Shown here: one piece after another, positions 46,392-56,555 of the stretch | How the letters are laid out: each line of letters begins with the position of its first letter | Numbering within the stretch: the first letter of the stretch is position 1 | Assembly: GCF_000182745.2 (NCBI RefSeq) | Contig: NC_016027.1 | Coordinates: 2,703,001 to 2,767,000 of the forward strand | DNA: 64,000 nucleotides | Source: Komagataeibacter medellinensis NBRC 3288 | GTDB lineage: Bacteria; Pseudomonadota; Alphaproteobacteria; Acetobacterales; Acetobacteraceae | Direction: 5' to 3' | Notes under the pieces: generated by a model | Seen by the model: the letters and a program-made list of their open reading frames with translations, nothing else | Database searches by the model: none | Told to the model about the DNA's origin: nothing | Translations under genes and position numbers: made by a program

Positions 46392-47483
46392 ATGTCGTCT
46401 CAACTGCTGTCACCGATCGACCTGGGGAGCGGTGTCGTCCTTCAGGCACCCGTGATCCTGGCCCCCATGGCCGGGGTGACGGACCTGCCATTCCGCAAGC
46501 TGGCGCGCAGGTTGGGGGCGGGGCTGGTGGTTTCGGAAATGATCGCATCCTGGGCGATGGTGCGGGAGAACGAGAACACGCTGCGCATGGCCGAAGTGGC
46601 CGATGACGGTCCCAATTCCGTCCAGCTTGCAGGCTGCGACCCCGATGCGATGGGGCAGGCCGCGCGCATTGCGGTTGATCGCGGGGCAGACATCATCGAC
46701 ATCAATTTCGGTTGCCCGGTCAAGAAGGTGGCGGTGGGACAGCTTGCCGGCTCGGCCCTGATGCGTGACGAGGTGCAGGCCGCCCGCCTACTCGAAGGCG
46801 TTGTGCGCGCCGTTGATGTGCCGGTCACGCTGAAGATGCGCATGGGCTGGGACCACGACCATCTCAACGCCCCCCGCCTGGCCCGTATTGCACAGGAATC
46901 GGGCATACGCATGGTAACGGTGCATGGCCGCACCCGCCAGCAGTTCTACAACGGCACGGCGGACTGGTATTTTGTGCGCAAGGTGGTCGATGCGGTGGAC
47001 CTGCCGGTCATCGTCAATGGCGATATCCTGACGGTGGAGGATGCCCGTGTGGCTCTGGAGCGTTCAGGCGCGCGTGGTGTGATGATCGGGCGCGGCTGCT
47101 ATGGCCGGCCATGGTTTCTGGCGCAGGTGGCGCGCGCGCTGGTGGATGGCGTGCATGTGGCCGAACCCGACCTGGCTGCGGAAAAGGCCATCGTGCTGGA
47201 GCATTACGGCATGATGATCGACCATTTTGGTGCCCATCCCGGTCTGCGGCTGGCGCGTAAGCATGTCTCGTGGTACTCGGCCGGCTTGCCGGATTCGGCG
47301 GGTTTCCGCGCTGCCGTGAACCGGGTCGATACGGTCGATGCCGCCATTGGCATGATCCATGAATTCTATGATCGCCAGATCGCGGCGGGTAACGTGCGCG
47401 GGCCACGCCCTTCCACAGTGGAGGCGGAACGGGCTGCCGCACAGACAGTCACGACACAGATAGCCACAGCACAGGCCGCATGA
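46392..47483 (+). CDS. dusB: tRNA-dihydrouridine synthase B (NifR3-like)
   Basis: 363 aa FMN enzyme reducing uridines in the tRNA D-loop. LAPMAGVTDLPFRKLARRLGAGLVVSEMI, INFGCPVKKV with the catalytic Cys, VTLKMRMGWD, VTVHGRTRQQFYNGTADW and GVMIGRGCYGRPWFL are diagnostic. Start at ATG 46392 (MSSQLLSPIDLG); the frame is open for another kilobase upstream, but that part is antisense to ispDF. A TATATT at 46322-46327 is a possible -10. First gene of the dusB-ntrBC-ntrYX-hfq-hflX series; ATGA overlap with ntrB. Confidence 0.96.
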   Translation: MSSQLLSPIDLGSGVVLQAPVILAPMAGVTDLPFRKLARRLGAGLVVSEMIASWAMVRENENTLRMAEVADDGPNSVQLAGCDPDAMGQAARIAVDRGADIIDINFGCPVKKVAVGQLAGSALMRDEVQAARLLEGVVRAVDVPVTLKMRMGWDHDHLNAPRLARIAQESGIRMVTVHGRTRQQFYNGTADWYFVRKVVDAVDLPVIVNGDILTVEDARVALERSGARGVMIGRGCYGRPWFLAQVARALVDGVHVAEPDLAAEKAIVLEHYGMMIDHFGAHPGLRLARKHVSWYSAGLPDSAGFRAAVNRVDTVDAAIGMIHEFYDRQIAAGNVRGPRPSTVEAERAAAQTVTTQIATAQAA

Positions 47484-48625
47484 GCGAAGGCCGGTTCCCG
47501 CCGTCCGGCCACAAGCCCTGTGCGCCGGACAACATAACGGGCAATGGCCGGGTCGTACTCGATTCGATGGCGCTGCCGGTCATGGTGGTGCGCGCGGATA
47601 ACGCTATCGGTTACGTCAACAGTGCCGCGGAACCGTTTTTCGGCATGTCGCGCGGGCATCTGGTAATGATGCGCCTGACCGATATCCTGCCCGCCGACAG
47701 CCCGCTCTTCCTGCTCATGGAGCAGGTGCGCGCGCAGGACCATACGGTGGTCGAGCATGAAGTGATGCTGGAAAGCCCGCGCCTGCGCCACGAAGGGGTT
47801 ACGGTGCAGGGCGCCCCGGTCATGGAGGAGCCCGGTGCGGTCGTACTGACCTTCCATGATTTTTCGGCCGTGCGCGTGTTGGACCGCCAACTGACCTTCC
47901 GCTCCGCCGCCCGCAGTGTTGCGGGGATGGCCGCCATTCTGGCGCATGAGGTCAAGAATCCGCTTTCCGGCATACGGGGGGCGGCACAATTGCTGGAAAC
48001 ATCGGTTGGCGAATCTGATCGTGAGCTTGCGGTTCTGATCCAGGATGAGGTGAACCGCATCCGCGATCTGGTGGATCGCATGGACATGTTCAGCGACCGC
48101 CCGATCGAGCGCAGGCCGGTGAACATCCACCGTGTGCTTGAGCATGTGCGCAGGCTGGCCCAGCAGGGTTTTGCAGCCGACATCCGCTTCGAGGAAGTCT
48201 ACGACCCTTCCCTGCCGCCAGTATGGGGCAACCGTGACCAGTTGGTGCAGGTGCTGCTCAACCTGGTCAAGAACGCCGCCGAGGCGCTGGACAGCCACCC
48301 CGAAGGGGGCGAACCCGCGCAGATAACGCTCACCACCAGCTACCGCCCCGGCATATGGGTTTCCACCGGCGGGGCGGGCCAGCGCGTGCAACTGCCGCTG
48401 CTGGTCTCGGTGCGTGACAACGGGCCGGGAATTCCCGAGAACATCCGCCCGCATCTGTTCGAGCCGTTCCTGACCACCAAGGCTACCGGCAGCGGGCTGG
48501 GGCTGGCGCTGGCGGGCAAGATCGTGGGAGACCACGGCGGCGTGATCGAGGTGGAAAGCCAGCCCGGCCGGACCGATGTCCTGCTGCACCTGCCTGTTGT
48601 TACTGAAGAGCGGGGCGTGCCGTAA
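47480..48625 (+). CDS. ntrB: Nitrogen regulation sensor kinase NtrB
   Basis: 381 aa cytoplasmic histidine kinase of the nitrogen two-component system, controlled in relatives by PII. N-terminal PAS domain (about 30-130), H-box His156 in AAILAHEVKNPLSGIRGAAQLLE, N box QVLLNLVKNAAEAL, G boxes VRDNGPGIPE and TGSGLGLALAGKIVGDHGGVIEVE. No membrane segment. Coupled to dusB by ATGA and followed by ntrC after 33 bases. Confidence 0.96.
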   Translation: MSEGRFPPSGHKPCAPDNITGNGRVVLDSMALPVMVVRADNAIGYVNSAAEPFFGMSRGHLVMMRLTDILPADSPLFLLMEQVRAQDHTVVEHEVMLESPRLRHEGVTVQGAPVMEEPGAVVLTFHDFSAVRVLDRQLTFRSAARSVAGMAAILAHEVKNPLSGIRGAAQLLETSVGESDRELAVLIQDEVNRIRDLVDRMDMFSDRPIERRPVNIHRVLEHVRRLAQQGFAADIRFEEVYDPSLPPVWGNRDQLVQVLLNLVKNAAEALDSHPEGGEPAQITLTTSYRPGIWVSTGGAGQRVQLPLLVSVRDNGPGIPENIRPHLFEPFLTTKATGSGLGLALAGKIVGDHGGVIEVESQPGRTDVLLHLPVVTEERGVP

Positions 48626-48658
48626 GGCCCCCGACCGGATCTGAGAGACCTATAGCGA

Positions 48659-50110
48659 ATGTCGCTACCCACCATTCTAGTTGCCGATGATGACCGTTCG
48701 ATCCGCACCGTGCTCAGCCAGGCGTTGGGGCGCGGGGGCTATCAGGTCCGCGCCACGGGGCAGGCTTCTACCCTGTGGCAGTGGGTGGAGGAGGGTGAGG
48801 GCGACCTCGTCATTACCGATGTGATCATGCCCGACGAGAACGGGCTGGACCTGATCCCGCGCATCCGGCGCCTGCGCCCCGATCTGCGCGTTGTGGTGAT
48901 GAGCGCCCAGTCCACGCTTATGACGGCAGTCAAGGCAACCCAGCGCGGCGCGTTTGAATACCTGCCCAAGCCCTTTGACCTCAAGGAAGTGCTGGCCGTG
49001 GTGGCGCGCGCGCTGGCAACACCAGCAGTACCGGTGCAGTCCGCCCTTGCCCCCCAGACCGAGGAGCAGATGTCGCTCATCGGCCGCTCTGTGGTAATGC
49101 AGGATATCTATCGCATTATCGCCAGGCTTACGACATCCGACCTGACCGTCATGATCAATGGTGAGAGTGGAACCGGCAAGGAACTGGTGGCACGCGCGCT
49201 GCATGATTACGGGCGCAGGCGCGCGGGGCCGTTCGTGGCCGTCAACATGGCCGCCATCCCGCGCAACCTGATCGAGAGCGAACTGTTCGGTCATGAGCGC
49301 GGGGCTTTTACGGGAGCCACTTCGCGGGTGGCGGGGCGTTTCGAACAGGCAGCGGGTGGCACGCTCTTTCTTGACGAGATCGGGGACATGCCACCCGAAG
49401 CCCAGACCCGGCTCCTGCGTGTGCTGCAAGATGGTGCGTTCACGACCGTGGGCGGCACGATACCCATCCGCGCCAATGTCCGCATCATTGCCGCCACTCA
49501 CCGTGACCTGCGCCAGGCGATCCGGGCCGGTACGTTCCGCGAGGACTTGTACTACCGCCTGAACGTGGTACCCATGCGCCTGCCCCCCCTGCGTGAGCGG
49601 GTGGAGGACATTCCCCTGCTGGCGCGGCATTTCCTGAATGCCACGGCCGATGGCGCGGGCCCCGTGCGCGTACTGGATGACGAGGCGATGGCCCGGTTGC
49701 AGACCTATCGCTGGCCGGGCAATGTGCGCGAACTGGAAAACCTGATGTGCCGCATTACCGCGCTGCACCCGCAGGAAAGTATCGGGGCGGATATCGTGGC
49801 CAGCGAACTGGCGGAGGCCACCAGCCTTGCCCCGCAGGGGGAGGGCATGGGCGGCGGGCAGAGCGAAACACTGGCCGAGGCGGTGGAGCGGCACCTGCGC
49901 CGCTTCCTGGCATCGGGGCAGGAGGGTATGCCGATGAGCGATATCTATGACAAGGTGATTGCCGAGGTCGAGCGCCCGCTCATTTCCATGACGCTGGCCG
50001 CAACACGCGGCAACCAGATCCGCGCGGCTGCCATGCTGGGCCTGAACCGCAATACCCTGCGCAAGAAGATCCGTGACCTTGACATCCCCGTCGTGCGCGG
50101 CGGAGCATGA
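48659..50110 (+). CDS. ntrC: Nitrogen regulation response regulator NtrC (sigma-54 activator)
   Basis: 483 aa. Receiver domain with phospho-acceptor Asp54 in [12 protein letters not shown] and Lys in LPKPFD; AAA+ domain with Walker [10 protein letters not shown], the sigma-54 contact loop GAFTGA intact in [12 protein letters not shown], and [15 protein letters not shown]-terminal Fis-type helix-turn-helix [26 protein letters not shown]. Activates nitrogen-assimilation promoters with sigma-54. The stop overlaps the ntrY ATG. Confidence 0.97.
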   Translation: MSLPTILVADDDRSIRTVLSQALGRGGYQVRATGQASTLWQWVEEGEGDLVITDVIMPDENGLDLIPRIRRLRPDLRVVVMSAQSTLMTAVKATQRGAFEYLPKPFDLKEVLAVVARALATPAVPVQSALAPQTEEQMSLIGRSVVMQDIYRIIARLTTSDLTVMINGESGTGKELVARALHDYGRRRAGPFVAVNMAAIPRNLIESELFGHERGAFTGATSRVAGRFEQAAGGTLFLDEIGDMPPEAQTRLLRVLQDGAFTTVGGTIPIRANVRIIAATHRDLRQAIRAGTFREDLYYRLNVVPMRLPPLRERVEDIPLLARHFLNATADGAGPVRVLDDEAMARLQTYRWPGNVRELENLMCRITALHPQESIGADIVASELAEATSLAPQGEGMGGGQSETLAEAVERHLRRFLASGQEGMPMSDIYDKVIAEVERPLISMTLAATRGNQIRAAAMLGLNRNTLRKKIRDLDIPVVRGGA

Positions 50111-52374
50111 GTTCGCCCCCTACGCCACGGTCGGGAACCGCCTACCGGCTGGCACGGCACATGCTGGACATGCTGGTGCGGCGCAATGTGGCGCTGGTGC
50201 TGGTGCTGCTTGCACTGGTGCTGGGGGTTGCGACCTTCGTGGTGCTGTCGGGCGGCAAGTCGCTGGCACACCACCCGCAGATCCAGGCGCTGGTCTTCAT
50301 CCTCAACTTTCTCGTGTTGCTCCTGCTGGCCACGTCGCTGACCGAAAAAGTGGGCCGCGTACTGGCCGAGCGCCGTAGCGGGCTGGCAGGGGCGCGGCTG
50401 CATGTGCGGCTGGTCACGCTGTTTGGCATCGTGGCCGTGGCACCGACCATCGTGGTGGGGACGTTTGCTGCCGTATTCTTTCACTACGGTATCCAGATCT
50501 GGTTCAGTGATCGGGTGAACACGGCGATGAACGAGGCGCTGGAGACATCACGCGGCTACCTGCAGGAACATAACGCCAATATCCGCACGGAAGCCTTCTC
50601 GCTTGCCAACTATCTGGTCAGCGCCCAGAGCGCGCTGGCCGGTTCGGGCAACGACCTGCTGCATGACCCCGATGCGCTGGCACAGGTGCTGGATTCACAG
50701 GCAACGCTGCGTGGGCTGGATGTGGCGGTGGTGTATGATCCGTTCACCAATACTGTCGTGGCATCGGGCGGGTTGATGGGGCGGGCAGCCAACCTCAAGG
50801 ACCTGCCGCCGCCCGCCGCCACCCTGATGGCGCGCACGAACGAGATCGCAATCCTTGATTCGCCCGATGAAAAGACGGTCCGCGCGGTGGTGACGCTGGG
50901 CGATACGCCGCCGCTCATGCTCATGATCGCACGCCCCGTGGACCCCGATATCCTTGAGCACATGCACCGCACCGAACAGGTGGTGGCCGACTACCAGCGC
51001 CTGAACGGCAACCGTGGCAAGATCCAGTTCACCTTCGTGCTGATCTTTGCGCTGGTGGCGGTGCTGGTGCTGGGGGCGGCTATCCTGATCGGGCTCATGC
51101 TGGCCAACCAGATCGTGCGTCCGCTGGGGCTGCTTATCCTGGCATCTGAACGGGTAAGCAAGGGTAACCTGGACAGCAACGTGCCCGAGGGCGACCGCGA
51201 TGACGAGGTCTCCAGCCTGTCGCGCGCCTTCAACCGCATGACCTCCCAACTGGCCAGCCAGCGCGCGGAACTGGTCAACGCCACCAACCAGATCAATGAG
51301 CGCCGCAGGTTTACCGAAGCCGTGCTGTCGGGTGTGTCGGCTGGTGTGATCGGGCTGGACGCGCAGCGCGTGATCGAACTGCCCAACCGTGCCGCCAGCG
51401 TGCTGCTGCACCGTGACATGGAAAGCTGCATTGGCCAGCCCCTGTTCCAGGTGGTGCCGGAACTGGCCGACATGCTGACGCGCGTGGCCCATGATGGCGC
51501 GCGTGAACTGACGGGTGAGGTGCAGGTACTGGCCGGCGGCCGCGCCTGCACCCTACTGGTCCGAATCGGGGCGGAGATACAGGCCAGTCTTAATGGTGAC
51601 GTTGCGGGCGGCTATGTGGTTACATTTGATGACATAACAGCCCTGCAGGTCGCGCAGCGCAAGGCGGCGTGGGCAGACGTGGCGCGCCGTATCGCGCATG
51701 AGATCAAGAACCCGCTCACCCCCATCCAGCTGGGTGCGGAACGCCTCAAGCGCCGCTTCCTGCGGGAGATCACGTCCGATCCCGATACCTTTGTGCAGTG
51801 CGTGGACACCATCATCCGCCATGTGGGAGATATCGGGCGCATGGTGGATGAATTCTCGGCCTTCGCGCGCATGCCCCAGCCTGTCATGCGGATGGAGGAC
51901 CTGTCGCGCATCGTGCGCGAGGCGCTGATCCTGCAACGCAATGCCCACCCTGAAATCCTGTATGAAGTCACCCTGCCCGACCGGGGGCCACAGGTGCGCT
52001 GTGACCGCAGGCTGATCGGTCAGGCGCTGACCAACCTTTTGCAGAATGCGGCGGACGCCATCGCCATGCATCGCGTGTCCCAGCCTGTGGACGGGGATGG
52101 CGTGATTGGCACGATCCGTATTACATTGCAGCAGGCCGATCCGAACGTGCTCCTGATTGTGGAGGATGACGGAGTCGGGCTGCCAGTTGAGGATCGTGCC
52201 CGGCTGACCGAACCGTATGTGACCCACAAGCCCAAGGGAACCGGCCTTGGCCTTGCGATCGTCAAGAAGATTCTTGAAGATCATGGCGGCACTATCGGAC
52301 TGGAGGATCGTGCCGGGGCCAGGGGAGCTGTATCGACGTTGATCTTGCCGATAAAGGATGACCATGGGGCATGA
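50107..52374 (+). CDS. ntrY: Membrane sensor histidine kinase NtrY
   Basis: 755 aa. Hydrophobic segments near residues 30-50, 60-80 and 100-125, a periplasmic or membrane-proximal sensor region, another membrane span at about 300-325, HAMP linker, PAS domain, then H-box His531 in [26 protein letters not shown] and ATPase boxes [22 protein letters not shown] and [18 protein letters not shown]. NtrYX systems sense redox or nitrogen-oxide status and influence nitrogen metabolism and the envelope in other alphaproteobacteria. ATGA overlap with ntrC; overlaps ntrX by 11 bases. Confidence 0.96.
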   Translation: MSSPPTPRSGTAYRLARHMLDMLVRRNVALVLVLLALVLGVATFVVLSGGKSLAHHPQIQALVFILNFLVLLLLATSLTEKVGRVLAERRSGLAGARLHVRLVTLFGIVAVAPTIVVGTFAAVFFHYGIQIWFSDRVNTAMNEALETSRGYLQEHNANIRTEAFSLANYLVSAQSALAGSGNDLLHDPDALAQVLDSQATLRGLDVAVVYDPFTNTVVASGGLMGRAANLKDLPPPAATLMARTNEIAILDSPDEKTVRAVVTLGDTPPLMLMIARPVDPDILEHMHRTEQVVADYQRLNGNRGKIQFTFVLIFALVAVLVLGAAILIGLMLANQIVRPLGLLILASERVSKGNLDSNVPEGDRDDEVSSLSRAFNRMTSQLASQRAELVNATNQINERRRFTEAVLSGVSAGVIGLDAQRVIELPNRAASVLLHRDMESCIGQPLFQVVPELADMLTRVAHDGARELTGEVQVLAGGRACTLLVRIGAEIQASLNGDVAGGYVVTFDDITALQVAQRKAAWADVARRIAHEIKNPLTPIQLGAERLKRRFLREITSDPDTFVQCVDTIIRHVGDIGRMVDEFSAFARMPQPVMRMEDLSRIVREALILQRNAHPEILYEVTLPDRGPQVRCDRRLIGQALTNLLQNAADAIAMHRVSQPVDGDGVIGTIRITLQQADPNVLLIVEDDGVGLPVEDRARLTEPYVTHKPKGTGLGLAIVKKILEDHGGTIGLEDRAGARGAVSTLILPIKDDHGA

Positions 52375-53755
52375 AATCCTGATCGTCGATGACGAGCCGG
52401 ATATACGGCTCCTTATCGAGGGTATTCTCGCCGATGAAGGATACGAGACGCGGCTGGCCGCGGATTCGGATTCCGCCATCGCCGCGTTCAGGGAGCGCAG
52501 GCCGTCGCTTGTGGTGCTGGATGTATGGCTGCAGGGCTCGCGGCTGGACGGGCTTGGCATTCTCAACATTCTGCACAGGGAAGAGCCGTCCGTTCCGGTC
52601 ATCATGATATCGGGCCACGGCACGATCGAGACCGCCGTCGCTGCCCTGCAGCACGGTGCCTACGATTTTATTGAAAAACCCTTTCAGGCGGACCGCCTGT
52701 TGGTGGTGGTCCGTCGGGCGCTGGAAGCCTCCCGCCTTGCGCGAGAGAACGCGGAACTGCGCCTGCTGGCGGGTTCGGGCACGGTGCTGGAGGGGAAAAG
52801 TGCGGCTATCGTTGCCGTGCGCAACCAGATCGACCGCGTGGCGCCCACGGGCTCGCGCGTGCTGATCTCGGGGGCGGCGGGCACCGGCAAGGAAGTGGCG
52901 GCACGGATGATCCATGCCAGTTCCCGCCGGGCGGAAGGTCCGTTCATAGCCCTGAACTGCGCCACTTTGGCACCCGGCCGGTTCGAGGAGGAACTGTTCG
53001 GCATGGAAGGTGGCGATGACGGCACGGGCCGGCGCACCGGCGTGCTGGAACGTGCCCATGGCGGCACGCTGGTGCTTGATGAAGTGTCCGACATGCCGCT
53101 TGAAACACAGGGCAAAATCGTGCGCGCGCTGCAGGACCAGACATTCGAGCGGCTGGGGGGCGCGCGGCGGGTCAAGGTGGATGTGCGTGTGCTGGCCACC
53201 ACCAACCGCGACCTGCAATCCGAGATCGCGATGGGCCGCTTCCGCGAGGATCTGTATTATCGCCTTGCGGTGGTGCCGCTGCGCATTCCCAGCCTGCGCG
53301 AGCGGCGCGAGGACATACCCGAACTAGCCCGCATGTTCCTGGACCGGGCGGCCGAGACGGCGGGCCTGCCCCTGCGTGAACTGTCAGGCGACGCGATTGC
53401 CGCCCTGCAGAGCTATGAATGGCCGGGTAACGTGCGCGAACTGCGCAACCTGATGGAACGCCTGCTGATCATGATGCCGGGTAACAGTGCAGACCCCATC
53501 CGGGCCGACATGCTGCCCTCCACCGTGGGGGAAGGGGCACCGGCACTTCTCAAGTTTGATTCTGACGAGGATGTGATGGGCCTGCCCCTGCGTGAGGCCC
53601 GCGACCTGTTCGAGACCCAGTACCTGCAGGCGCAACTGTTGCGCTTTGGCGGGAACATCAGCCGTACGGCAGGGTTTGTGGGCATGGAGCGCAGCGCGCT
53701 GCATCGCAAGCTCAAGCAACTGGGCGTTACCTCCGAGGACCGCAACGCGGGATGA
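52364..53755 (+). CDS. ntrX: Response regulator NtrX
   Basis: 463 aa. Receiver with Asp53 in VVLDVWLQGSRLDG and Lys in IEKPFQ, AAA+ domain with Walker A SGAAGTGKE and LVLDEVSDMPLETQ, and a Fis-type C terminus (GGNISRTAGFVGMERSALHRKLKQLGV). The GAFTGA sigma-54 contact motif is replaced by GDDGTG, as expected for alphaproteobacterial NtrX, so it probably works without sigma-54. Start at ATG 52364 behind AAAGGA; ATG 52358 is an alternative. Confidence 0.95.
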   Translation: MGHEILIVDDEPDIRLLIEGILADEGYETRLAADSDSAIAAFRERRPSLVVLDVWLQGSRLDGLGILNILHREEPSVPVIMISGHGTIETAVAALQHGAYDFIEKPFQADRLLVVVRRALEASRLARENAELRLLAGSGTVLEGKSAAIVAVRNQIDRVAPTGSRVLISGAAGTGKEVAARMIHASSRRAEGPFIALNCATLAPGRFEEELFGMEGGDDGTGRRTGVLERAHGGTLVLDEVSDMPLETQGKIVRALQDQTFERLGGARRVKVDVRVLATTNRDLQSEIAMGRFREDLYYRLAVVPLRIPSLRERREDIPELARMFLDRAAETAGLPLRELSGDAIAALQSYEWPGNVRELRNLMERLLIMMPGNSADPIRADMLPSTVGEGAPALLKFDSDEDVMGLPLREARDLFETQYLQAQLLRFGGNISRTAGFVGMERSALHRKLKQLGVTSEDRNAG

Positions 53756-53879
53756 GCTTTTGCCCGTCAGGCGCATGCCTGCTAGACAACGAACTGTGAT
53801 ACGGACGGTGGCAACGCCGTAGCATGACACGCGAGTGTGCCGTGTACCCCGCCCAACAAGTAACAAGTAAGGCCCTGCC

Positions 53880-54164
53880 GTGGCAAAAGAACCTTCACAG
53901 AATGTACAGGACGTGTTCCTCAACCACGTCCGCCGGTCCAAGACGCCGGTTACCATTTTTCTCGTCAATGGGGTCAAGCTCCAGGGTATCATCACCTGGT
54001 TTGACAATTTCTCCGTCCTGCTGCGGCGCGACGGACATACGCAACTGGTCTACAAGCATGCGATCAGCACGGTCATGCCAGCCTCCCCGGTCAGCCTGTT
54101 CGAGCCACCCGCCGAGGGTGGTGCGGTGGAGGAGCGTGCACCCACGGATGGCACCCTGTCGTGA
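53880..54164 (+). CDS. hfq: RNA chaperone Hfq
   Basis: 94 aa Sm-like hexameric RNA chaperone that supports small-RNA regulation. Sm1 motif in [41 protein letters not shown] and Sm2 [10 protein letters not shown] are intact; a short acidic, Pro-containing tail follows. GTG start with AAGTAAGG upstream. GTGA overlap with hflX, the conserved hfq-hflX arrangement. Confidence 0.98.
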   Translation: MAKEPSQNVQDVFLNHVRRSKTPVTIFLVNGVKLQGIITWFDNFSVLLRRDGHTQLVYKHAISTVMPASPVSLFEPPAEGGAVEERAPTDGTLS

Positions 54165-55471
54165 CGGCTGGGCAGCCTTCTTCTGCCACGCGGGCTGCGG
54201 TCATCCTGCCGTGGGAACGCCCTGACCGGCACGATGATGCCCGCGCTGCCGAAGCCCGGCTGGAGGAAGCGGTCGGACTTGCCGCCTCTATCGGGCTGGT
54301 GGTGGTGTGTCAGGCAGTGCTGCTGCTGCGTGCGCGCAGACCGGCCACCCTGCTGGGCGGTGGGCAGGTCGAGTCGCTCAAGGAAACGGTAAAGGCGGAC
54401 AACATAACCGTTGTCATCATCGACTCCCGCCTGACCCCGGTGCAGCAGCGTAACCTTGAACGCGCGCTGGGCTGCAAGGTGATCGACCGGACGGCCCTGA
54501 TCCTTGATATCTTTGGCGAGCGCGCGGCCACGCGTGAAGGCACGCTGCAGGTTGAACTTGCCCATCTGGAATACCAGCGCAGCCGGCTTGTGCGCACATG
54601 GACCCATCTTGAACGCCAGCGTGGTGGCTTTGGCTTCCTTGGTGGCCCTGGCGAAACCCAGATCGAGGCCGACCGCCGCATGATCGGCGACCGGATCGTG
54701 CGTCTCAAGCGTGAACTCGAACAGGTGCGCCGCACCCGTGGCCTGCACCGGCAGGCCCGCAGGCGCGTACCGTTCCCCATCGTAGCGCTTGTGGGCTACA
54801 CCAATGCAGGCAAGTCCACCCTGTTCAATGCGCTGACCGGTGCCAGCGTGTACGCGCAGGACCAGTTGTTCGCCACGCTGGACCCCACCATGCGCGGCAT
54901 CCAGCTACCATCGGGGCGGCGGGTGATCCTATCCGATACGGTGGGTTTCATCAGTGACCTGCCGACCGAACTGATCGCAGCCTTCCGCGCAACACTGGAA
55001 GAAGTGGCAGAGGCCGACATCATCCTGCACGTGCGCGACGTCTCGCACCCCGACAGCGCATCACAGCGCAATGACGTGATCGAGGTGCTCGAAGGCATGG
55101 CCCGCAATGGCACGATCGAGGAAGACTGGCAGGGCCGTATCATCGAGGTGCTGAACAAGGCCGATCTGGTGGGCGGACGCGAGGCTGTGGGCGCGCGGCC
55201 GGGCAATGTGGTTATTTCCGCCATTACCGGCGACGGGCTGCCCGACTTGCTGGCCGCGATTGACGAGCGCATGACGCGCGCGATGGAAGTCGCGCTCTAT
55301 CATGTGCCCCTGACGGAAGGGGCGGTCATGGCATGGCTGTATGAGCATGGTGAAGTGACGGGGCGTGAAGATGGGGAGGATGGGGCGGACATGACCGTAC
55401 GCCTCTCTCCCGCCAACCGCGCGCGCTTCGAGATGCAGTTTGGCGCTATCGTGACCTGCCTGGAAATATGA
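54161..55471 (+). CDS. hflX: GTPase HflX
   Basis: 436 aa ribosome-associated GTPase that rescues or splits stalled or heat-damaged 70S ribosomes. N-terminal HflX domain with [43 protein letters not shown] and [13 protein letters not shown], then G1 [10 protein letters not shown]3 DTVGF and NKADL. Starts at a GTG overlapping the hfq stop. Last gene of the dusB-ntr-hfq-hflX run; the next gene is 108 bases on. Confidence 0.97.
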   Translation: MTAGQPSSATRAAVILPWERPDRHDDARAAEARLEEAVGLAASIGLVVVCQAVLLLRARRPATLLGGGQVESLKETVKADNITVVIIDSRLTPVQQRNLERALGCKVIDRTALILDIFGERAATREGTLQVELAHLEYQRSRLVRTWTHLERQRGGFGFLGGPGETQIEADRRMIGDRIVRLKRELEQVRRTRGLHRQARRRVPFPIVALVGYTNAGKSTLFNALTGASVYAQDQLFATLDPTMRGIQLPSGRRVILSDTVGFISDLPTELIAAFRATLEEVAEADIILHVRDVSHPDSASQRNDVIEVLEGMARNGTIEEDWQGRIIEVLNKADLVGGREAVGARPGNVVISAITGDGLPDLLAAIDERMTRAMEVALYHVPLTEGAVMAWLYEHGEVTGREDGEDGADMTVRLSPANRARFEMQFGAIVTCLEI

Positions 55472-55579
55472 TGGCGCAGTCATGCAGTGTGACATGGGGT
55501 GTTGACCGTGGCGTGACCGGGGCAGGGGTGGAAAACCGATGCCCGCAGGCGCAGGATTGCATACGGATAAAGGACTGAC

Positions 55580-56437
55580 ATGCAAGGCGCGGAGGCTGCA
55601 ATGACGGAACGGATCACACTGGCGGACATGCACACGGTGGTGGGAATGATGCGCGGGGCGGCAAAGCGCCACGTCATGCCGTTCTTCCGCTGCCTTGCTC
55701 GTACCGACATCCGTGCCAAGAGTGGTCCACTGGATATTGTGACCGTGGCGGATGAAGCCTCCGAGCGTGACCTCACAGCCGCCCTGCAGGCGGCGTGGCC
55801 CGATGCCCTGGTGGTAGGAGAGGAAGCGGTGGCGGCCGACCCCGCCATTGTGGACGGGCTGGTTACGGCAGACCTTGCCTTCGTGATCGACCCCATTGAC
55901 GGTACCGCCAATTACGCGGCAGGCGTGCCGCTGTTTGGCGTTATGGTCTCGGCCGTGATGGGTGGTGAAGTTGTGGGCGGGGCGATCCTTGACCCGGTCT
56001 GTGATGTTGTGGCCCTTGCCGCACGTGGGCAGGGGGCATGGCTGGAAGATGGCACCGGCGCCACGCGCGCCCTGCATGTCGCCCCGCCTGTCCCGGCGTG
56101 CGAGATGGCGGGCAATGCCTCATGGCGCTACCTGCCGCCTGATCTGCGTGATGTAGTGACGCACAACCTGCCCAAGGTTGCGGGATCATGGGATTTCCGC
56201 TGTGCGGCGCACGAATACCTGATGCTGGTGGATGGGCGCTGCCACTTCCTGCTGTTCAATCGCACCCTGCCGTGGGACCATCTGGCAGGCTGGCTGATCC
56301 ATGCGGAGGCAGGTGGCTACAGCGCGCGTTTTGATGGCAGCCCTTACCGGGTAACGGACCGCAGCGGTGGCCTGCTGTATGCGCCCGACCGCGAAAGCTG
56401 GCAGGCGCTGCGTGACCTGCTGCTGACGCCGGGCTGA
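55580..56437 (+). CDS. Inositol monophosphatase-family phosphatase
   Basis: 285 aa Mg-dependent phosphatase. Metal site 1 from Glu in VGEEAVAAD, the DPIDGTANYAAGVPLFGVMV core, GGAILDPVCD, and the C-terminal WDHLAGWLIHAEAGG. The family includes inositol-1-phosphatase, histidinol-phosphatase (HisN) and 3',5'-bisphosphate nucleotidase; the sequence alone does not settle which. ATG 55580 has AAGGA suitably placed, and ATG 55601 has GGAG; either may be used. Followed by a repeat copy. Confidence 0.85.
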   Translation: MQGAEAAMTERITLADMHTVVGMMRGAAKRHVMPFFRCLARTDIRAKSGPLDIVTVADEASERDLTAALQAAWPDALVVGEEAVAADPAIVDGLVTADLAFVIDPIDGTANYAAGVPLFGVMVSAVMGGEVVGGAILDPVCDVVALAARGQGAWLEDGTGATRALHVAPPVPACEMAGNASWRYLPPDLRDVVTHNLPKVAGSWDFRCAAHEYLMLVDGRCHFLLFNRTLPWDHLAGWLIHAEAGGYSARFDGSPYRVTDRSGGLLYAPDRESWQALRDLLLTPG

Positions 56438-56444
56438 AAACAGA

Positions 56445-56525
56445 AAGCAGTTTTTGGCGAAGCTTTTTTTTAAAAGCTTCGAAGAATTCTGCCTTTTTGA
56501 AAAAAGGCAGCACCCAAAAACTTCT
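56445..56525 (-). repeat. Dispersed palindromic element, copy 7
   Basis: AAGCAGTTTTTGGCGAAGC, first hairpin GAAGCTTTT / AAAAGCTTC, linker GAAGAATT, second hairpin CTGCCTTTTT / AAAAAGGCAG, right end CACCCAAAAACTTC. The stem CTGCC/GGCAG replaces CGCC/GGCG of other copies with pairing preserved. Same orientation as copies 1 and 2; between convergent phosphatase and mazG genes. Confidence 0.88.
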
Positions 56526-56555
56526 ATTCAATAAATTACAAGGTTACTGCAGGAA

